A DNA stretch of 26,138 nt, taken from an uncultured Collinsella sp. (GTDB lineage: Bacteria > Actinomycetota > Coriobacteriia > Coriobacteriales > Coriobacteriaceae). Each line of letters starts with the position of its first letter. The first letter of the stretch is position 1. Location: the NCBI GenBank assembly GCA_902490445.1, contig CABUDZ010000019.1, positions 1 to 26,138 of the forward strand, in the 5' to 3' direction. The position numbers and the translations under genes are program-made. The notes under the pieces were generated by a model, which made no database searches, was not told the origin of the DNA, and saw only the letters and a list, made by a program, of their open reading frames with translations. Of this stretch, positions 22,322-26,138 are shown one piece after another.

Positions 22322-22539
22322 ATCTCAATCTGTAACACCAAGCGGGATATTTAGCCTCTAACTGTTACAGATTGAGATGAACTGTTCGGCCGCCAACCTA
22401 ACATCTCGATCTATAACACGTAGCGGGATATTTAACCTCTAACTGTTACAGATTGAGACAAAGCGGAGGCGGTTGGAGCAATGTCTCGATCTGTAACAAC
22501 TACGATGCTCAACGGGCTCCAGGTGTTACAGATTGAGAC
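22322..22539. repeat. Three tandem 57-nt inverted-repeat modules
   Basis: Module 1: arms 22322-22337 and 22363-22378, ATCTCAATCTGTAACA and its exact complement. Module 2: arms 22403-22418 and 22444-22459, with mismatches in the left arm. Module 3: arms 22483-22498 and 22524-22539, one mismatch. All three loops are exactly 25 bases. Loops 1 and 2 share AGCGGGATATTTA and CCTCTAAC; loop 3 is unrelated. Spacers are 24 and 23 bases. The array fills most of the 394-base convergent gap 22286-22679, which contains no gene. Confidence 0.93.
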
Positions 22540-22560
22540 AAAACGACCGACCAGGCCCCA

Positions 22561-22597
22561 GACCACCACAAAGGTGCCTGTCCCCTTTGCGGTGGTC
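22561..22597. repeat. GGGGACAG palindromic element, copy 5 (subfamily B)
   Basis: GACCACCACAAAGG (22561-22574) pairs with CCTTTGCGGTGGTC (22584-22597), 13 of 14 positions. On the minus strand the apex reads GGGGACAGGCACC. It shares its arm with the terminator at 17630-17661 and with copy 4. Confidence 0.85.
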
Positions 22598-22612
22598 GGG
22601 CGGCCGGCATAG

Positions 22613-22651
22613 AAAAAAGTCCCCGCCGGGCGTGTGCTCGACGGGGACTTT
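22613..22651 (-). terminator. Terminator of the nfn operon
   Basis: On the minus strand AAAGTCCCCG pairs with CGGGGACTTT over 10 bp and is followed by a run of six T counting the stem end. It starts 29 bases after the nfnB stop. Confidence 0.88.
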
Positions 22652-22679
22652 GCCGTTTGGTGGCTAGCGCTGTAGGTGA

Positions 22680-24089
22680 TTACTCGCCCAGCAGGCTCTT
22701 GGTGATCGAAGCGGCGGCCTTCTTGCCGGCGCCCATCGCCAGAATGACCGTAGCGGCACCGGTGACGATGTCGCCGCCGGCCCAGATGCGGGGATCGGTG
22801 GTCTGGCCGGTCTCCTCGTCAGCGACGATGTAGCCCCACTTGTTGAGCTCCATCTTGCCGCCGATCTTCTTTGCGAAGGGGTTGGCGTTGGTGCCGATAG
22901 CCGAGATCGCGACGTCGCAGGGGATCGCCTCGATGGCGCCCTCGATGGGCACCGGGCGACGACGGCCGGACTCGTCAGGCTCGCCGAGCTCCATCTTCTG
23001 GACCTTGACGGCGCACACGGAGCCGTCCTCGCCAGCGACAAACTCGAGCGGGGAGACGAGCGGCAGAACCTCGACGCCCTCGGCCTTAGCATGGTGCAGC
23101 TCGGCGCGACGGCAGGGCATCTCGTCCTCGGTACGACGGTAGGCGATGATGGCGTGCTCGGCGCCCAGGCGCTTGGCGGTACGGACGGCGTCCATAGCCA
23201 CGTTGCCGCCACCAAAGACGACGACGTTCTTGCCGTGCTTGGTGGGGGTGTCGTACTCGGGGAACTTGTTGGCCTTCATCAGGTTCACGCGGGTGAGGTA
23301 CTCGTTTGCGAAGAAGACGTTGGGCAGGTTCTCGCCGGGAACGTTGAGGAACTTGGGCAGGCCAGCGCCGGTCGCCACGTAGATGGCGTCGAAGCCCTGC
23401 TCGAACAGCTCCTCGGCCGTGGCCATGTTGCCCACGACGGAGTTGTACTCAAACTTGACGCCCATGTCCTCCAGGCCGTCAATCTCGCGCTTGACGACCG
23501 CCTTGGGCAGACGGAACTCGGGGATGCCGTAGACCAGCACGCCGCCGCCGGTAAAGAATGCCTCAAAGACGGTGACGTCAAAGCCGTTACGGGCGAGCTC
23601 GCCGGCGCAGGTGATGCCGGACGGGCCAGAGCCCACGACGGCGACCTTCTTGCCGTTCTTGGGGGCCATCTTGGGCGTGGAGGCGAGCTCGGGGCGGTCA
23701 CCCAGGAAGCGCTCGAGCTGACCGATGGCTACGGGCTCGGACTTCTTGCCACGGATGCACTTGCCCTCGCACTGGTTCTCCTGCGGGCAGACGCGGCCGC
23801 AGATGGCGGGAAGCATGGAGTCCTCGCGGATGGTATCGAGAGCGCCGCCGAAGTCCTTCTCACGGATCTGCTCGATAAAGCGGGGGATGTTGATGTTGAC
23901 GGGGCAGCCCTCAACACAGAACGGCTTCTTGCAGTTGAGGCAGCGCTCGGCCTCGGCCAGCGCCATCTCCTCGGTGAAGCCCTTGTCGACGGGGCGGAAG
24001 TCGCAGGCGCGCTCGGCAGCCGGCTCCTCGTTATCGGGGGTGCGGGGCGACTTCATATCGGCAACGAAACGACCGTTAACTAGTGGCAT
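22680..24089 (-). CDS. nfnB: NADH-dependent ferredoxin:NADP oxidoreductase large subunit / glutamate synthase small-subunit-like
   Basis: 469 residues, the size of NfnB. Two N-terminal [4Fe-4S] cysteine groups are visible: C50, C53, C58, C62 in CLNCKKPFCVEGCPV and C97, C101, C107, C111 in ICGRVCPQENQCEGKC. The FAD-binding fingerprint is VAVVGSGPSGITCAGELA at about 149-166 and the NADPH-binding one is VVVFGGGNVAMDAVRTAKRLGA. The family includes GltD, but pairing with a 279-residue NfnA-type partner, overlapping by ten bases, points to the electron-bifurcating NfnAB complex, which couples NADH and reduced ferredoxin oxidation to NADP reduction. The ATG at 24089 lies within the end of nfnA. The enzyme is cytoplasmic. 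Confidence 0.87.
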   Translation of the reverse strand: MPLVNGRFVADMKSPRTPDNEEPAAERACDFRPVDKGFTEEMALAEAERCLNCKKPFCVEGCPVNINIPRFIEQIREKDFGGALDTIREDSMLPAICGRVCPQENQCEGKCIRGKKSEPVAIGQLERFLGDRPELASTPKMAPKNGKKVAVVGSGPSGITCAGELARNGFDVTVFEAFFTGGGVLVYGIPEFRLPKAVVKREIDGLEDMGVKFEYNSVVGNMATAEELFEQGFDAIYVATGAGLPKFLNVPGENLPNVFFANEYLTRVNLMKANKFPEYDTPTKHGKNVVVFGGGNVAMDAVRTAKRLGAEHAIIAYRRTEDEMPCRRAELHHAKAEGVEVLPLVSPLEFVAGEDGSVCAVKVQKMELGEPDESGRRRPVPIEGAIEAIPCDVAISAIGTNANPFAKKIGGKMELNKWGYIVADEETGQTTDPRIWAGGDIVTGAATVILAMGAGKKAAASITKSLLGE

Positions 24090-24919
24090 GCGCAGCTCTT
24101 TTCCTCATAGGCCTTGAGGGACGCGCCCTCTTCGGAACGATAAGCGGCCTGGCGGGCACGAAGGTCATCCCAGTCGACTAGGGTGGCATCGAAGTCGGGG
24201 CCGTCGACGCAAGCGAACTTGGTCACGCCGCCCACCTCGACGCGGCAGCAGCCGCACATACCGGTGCCGTCAACCATGATGGGGTTGAGCGACGCGGTGA
24301 TGGGGGTGTCGTACTTCTGGGCGGTGAGGGTCGAGAACTTCATCATCGGAACGGGGCCGACGCAGAAGACCTGGCTCACGGCCTTGTCCTGCAGCAGGCG
24401 CTCCAGCGGAGCGGTGACAACGCCCTGCTCGCCGTAGGAGCCATCGTCAGTGGTGATGTGGATGTGGTCCTCGTCGAGGAGCTCGCGGAACTGGTCCTCC
24501 ATGAGCAGGAGGTCCTTGGTGCGGGCGCCCATGATGGCGTGTACCTCGTGGCCGGTCTCGACCAGGTGCTTGGCGACCGGGAAGGCAATTGCCAGGCCGA
24601 CGCCGCCGCCAATGACGGCGCAGGGGCCCTCGGCCATCTCGGTGGGAACGCCCAGCGGGCCCACGACGTCGCGCAGCGACTCGCCGGCCTCGTAGGTGGA
24701 CAGCATCTCGGTGGTCTTGCCGATCACCATGAAGATGAACTCGACCCAGCCCTCGTCACCGTTCCAGCCAGCTAGGGTAAACGGGACGCGCTCGCCCGTC
24801 TCGTTGGCGCGAACCATGAGGAACTGTCCAGCGTGCGCATGCTTGGCGATTGCGGGCGCCTCGATGCGGAACTTGAACACCTTCTCCGAGAACTGCGTCT
24901 TCTCCAGGATCTTATACAT
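24080..24919 (-). CDS. nfnA: NADH-dependent ferredoxin:NADP oxidoreductase small subunit (sulfide/dihydroorotate dehydrogenase-like)
   Basis: 279 residues, the size of NfnA. The N-terminal half is a ferredoxin-reductase-type FAD domain (GQFLMVRANETGERVPFTLAG). The NAD-binding domain begins at CAVIGGGVGLAIAFPVAK (100-117). The C-terminus holds the [2Fe-2S] ligands D217, C222, C225 and C237 in MVDGTGMCGCCRVEVGG and KFACVDGPDFD; an aspartate plus three cysteines is the special ligand set known for NfnA. Family relatives include PyrK and the small subunit of sulfide dehydrogenase, so that alternative remains. It is first in a two-gene operon with nfnB. A TATAAT box lies about 106 bases upstream of the ATG. 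Confidence 0.88.
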   Translation of the reverse strand: MYKILEKTQFSEKVFKFRIEAPAIAKHAHAGQFLMVRANETGERVPFTLAGWNGDEGWVEFIFMVIGKTTEMLSTYEAGESLRDVVGPLGVPTEMAEGPCAVIGGGVGLAIAFPVAKHLVETGHEVHAIMGARTKDLLLMEDQFRELLDEDHIHITTDDGSYGEQGVVTAPLERLLQDKAVSQVFCVGPVPMMKFSTLTAQKYDTPITASLNPIMVDGTGMCGCCRVEVGGVTKFACVDGPDFDATLVDWDDLRARQAAYRSEEGASLKAYEEKSCACH

Positions 24920-25024
24920 AGAACCCCTCTCTTGTTAGGGCGGCCGAACCGTGCCTCCACGGAAATGGACGGCAGCCCGAATAAAACCGTACGCGCACAG
25001 GCGTTGTGCAGACATACGGTACAA

Positions 25025-25030
25025 ATTATA
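25025..25030 (-). promoter_or_regulatory. Candidate -10 box of the nfn operon
   Basis: TATAAT on the minus strand, preceded by GGG, about 106 bases before the nfnA ATG. No good -35 hexamer at standard spacing. The gap 24920-25291 also holds two palindromic elements and a 17-bp hairpin but no gene. Confidence 0.5.
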
Positions 25031-25093
25031 CCCTCATGGACATGCTGTTTACGTGTGTCTTCGGCGGTTGGGAAAAGGGCTTATCCACTTCGT

Positions 25094-25126
25094 CCTACCA
25101 AATAGGGATAGGTTTATTTTGGTCGG
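25094..25126 (+). repeat. GGGATAG palindromic element, copy 6 (subfamily A)
   Basis: CCTACCA (25094-25100) pairs with TGGTCGG (25120-25126), one mismatch. The 19-base loop AATAGGGATAGGTTTATTT matches that of copy 1 at 16 of 19 positions and has the same length. The right flank TTTTATC is also shared. Confidence 0.8.
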
Positions 25127-25144
25127 TTTTATCAGGCAAAACGG

Positions 25145-25188
25145 CAAAGGGGGCCGGCCTCGGGTTGTGATGAGGCCGGCCCCCTTTG
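25145..25188 (-). terminator. Perfect 17-bp hairpin downstream of pth
   Basis: Left arm 25145-25161 and right arm 25172-25188 are exact reverse complements (CAAAGGGGGCC...GGCCTC) around GGGTTGTGAT. On the minus strand the stem is followed by CCGTTTTGCC. It is a likely terminator for pth, although the U tract is weak. Confidence 0.65.
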
Positions 25189-25253
25189 GGGTGTTATGCG
25201 TGTATGGCAGCGCGGGGTTTATTGCGATGCGGCCACCGCGGCGTTTCCGCAGA

Positions 25254-25294
25254 TAAAACCTGCCAAAATTAACATCCCTAAACGGTAGGTTTTA
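25254..25294 (-). repeat. GGGATG palindromic element, copy 7 (subfamily A), on the pth stop codon
   Basis: Arms TAAAACCTGCCA (25254-25265) and its partner CGGTAGGTTTTA (25283-25294) pair at 10 of 12 positions. The minus-strand loop is TTTAGGGATGTTAATTT. The minus-strand end TAA is the pth stop codon, as in copy 1 after purF. Confidence 0.82.
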
Positions 25295-25921
25295 GTGCTT
25301 GCCGTTGGCGGAGGCGGCGCCGTTGACGTGGTCGCGGGCATAGATCACGCCGTGCACGATGGCCAGGCCGGCGGCGTCGGCGGCGCGGGCGCAGGTGTCC
25401 TGGAAGTCATCGGCCTCGCGGGCGCGCAGCTGTTTGAGCACATAGTCTGCCACGGCCATCTTGCCGGGAGGGTTGCCGATGCCGGTGCGGATACGGCTAA
25501 AGTCGCGGCTGCCCATCTTGTCGATGATGGAGCGCAGACCGTTGTGACCGGCATGGCCTCCGCCCACCTTGACGCGCACGTCACCGGCGGGAATGTCGAG
25601 CTCGTCGTGAATCACGAGCAGCTCCTCGGCCTTGATCTTGTACTCGCGGCAGAGCTTGGAGATGGGGCCACCCGAGGTATTCATATACGACTGCGGCTTG
25701 ACCAGCACGATCTGGCGCTTGCCGCCCTCTTCCTCGGCATCGTTGATGTTGATGAGCGCGACCTCGGCGCCGGCCTGGTTTTTCCAGTACGTGACGCCGG
25801 CCTGACGGGCCAGCTCGTCAATCGCCTTAAAGCCGGCGTTGTGGCGGGTCTCGGCATATTCCTCGCCAGGGTTGCCAAGTCCGGCAACCATGCGAATCTT
25901 AAGCGGCTGTGCAGCTGCCAT
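25292..25921 (-). CDS. pth: Peptidyl-tRNA hydrolase
   Basis: 209 residues, slightly longer than the E. coli enzyme. It releases tRNA from peptidyl-tRNAs lost from stalled ribosomes, in the cytoplasm. MVAGLGNPGEEYAETRHNAGF holds N17 and the catalytic H27. The segment LVKPQSYMNTSGG and the block HDELDIPAGDVRVKVGGGHAGHNGLRSI with its catalytic aspartate are intact. The start at 25921 is preferred over an in-frame ATG seven codons upstream because AAGGA lies six bases before it and MAAAQPLKIRMVAGLGNPG is family-like. The stop codon forms the first bases of a palindromic repeat element. The gene is upstream of the nfn operon on the same strand, separated by a hairpin and that operon's own promoter. 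Confidence 0.96.
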   Translation of the reverse strand: MAAAQPLKIRMVAGLGNPGEEYAETRHNAGFKAIDELARQAGVTYWKNQAGAEVALININDAEEEGGKRQIVLVKPQSYMNTSGGPISKLCREYKIKAEELLVIHDELDIPAGDVRVKVGGGHAGHNGLRSIIDKMGSRDFSRIRTGIGNPPGKMAVADYVLKQLRAREADDFQDTCARAADAAGLAIVHGVIYARDHVNGAASANGKH

Positions 25922-25942
25922 ATTTGTCCTTCCGTTACACAT

Positions 25943-26138
25943 AAAAGTTTAATCAACGACAAAGGCTACCACGCCCGCCGAAGGCGAGACTTCGTTTCAG
26001 CGAAATCCCACCAGACAAAAGCGCGGCCGCGACAGAGCGAGCCGTCGGAACAGAAGAAACCCCCGCGCGACCTTTGCGAAGCATGAACTGCGCCCCAATT
26101 CTTGGACGGGCTAATAAGCGGCCTACGCCGCACATAGG
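25943..26138. other. Right-edge region, no supported gene
   Basis: Nothing here resembles a known protein. A 60-codon minus-strand frame (25953-26135) is arginine/serine-rich without family features. The region probably contains the upstream flank of pth and the end of the preceding transcript. Confidence 0.4.

Noticed and set aside
22322..22539. CRISPR array
   Set aside because: Repeat units are inverted within each module and loops 1 and 2 are similar, there are only three modules, and no cas genes are near. The direct repeat/unique spacer pattern is absent.
25953..26135. Small minus-strand protein upstream of pth
   Set aside because: It has no clear ribosome site or family motif, is rich in R/S/G as expected from GC bias, and reaches almost to the window edge.

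Overview
The window looks like chromosomal DNA of a high-GC anaerobe of the class Coriobacteriia, most likely a gut Collinsella-like organism. This is inference from content: a LuxR-type regulator fused to a multi-pass membrane domain, cell-wall proteins ending in an LAATG sorting signal, a complete mannose-family PTS, an electron-bifurcating NfnAB pair, and many small GGGACAG-bearing palindromes between genes. No phage, plasmid, transposase or CRISPR locus is visible, so most of the gene content is ordinary core or sugar-uptake material.

Layout. (1) 1-4693: a sugar locus. A partial mannose-6-phosphate isomerase-like gene and deoC run leftward. A four-gene mannose/fructose/sorbose-family PTS (EIIA, EIIB, EIIC, EIID) runs rightward, followed by a terminator and a GntR/UTRA regulator. 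The heptamer GTCATAC/GTATGAC occurs in both divergent promoter areas and just before the regulator gene, which suggests a small autoregulated regulon. (2) 4859-5923: a peptidoglycan-binding protein gene broken by a stop codon and a frameshift, then tRNA-Gln(UUG) and a terminator. (3) 5955-7184: a CmpB-type membrane protein on the minus strand. (4) 7470-11092: purF, purM and purN for purine synthesis. (5) 11218-13536: an orphan PTS EIIA, a parvulin-type foldase and a YqeY protein. (6) 13802-16831: a polar amino-acid ABC importer (ATPase, Tat-type lipoprotein binding protein, two permeases). (7) 16999-22285: a cytidylate-kinase-like protein, a membrane-bound LuxR regulator, and two sortase-anchored surface proteins with near-identical long signal peptides. 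(8) 22286-22679: a repeat-rich convergent intergenic region. (9) 22680-26138: nfnB, nfnA and pth on the minus strand.

The most interesting signal is in the non-coding DNA. At least six short elements share a conserved GGGAYAG-type loop but have different stem sequences, each with its own complementary partner arm. Two of them, after purF and pth, begin exactly on the TAA stop codon of the preceding gene. One is a perfect 29-bp inverted repeat. A second, unrelated family is three tandem 57-nt modules, each with 16-nt arms and exactly 25-nt loops, at 22322-22539. A G-quadruplex-capable tract with a run of nine G lies between the LuxR regulator and the first surface protein and could act as a switch.
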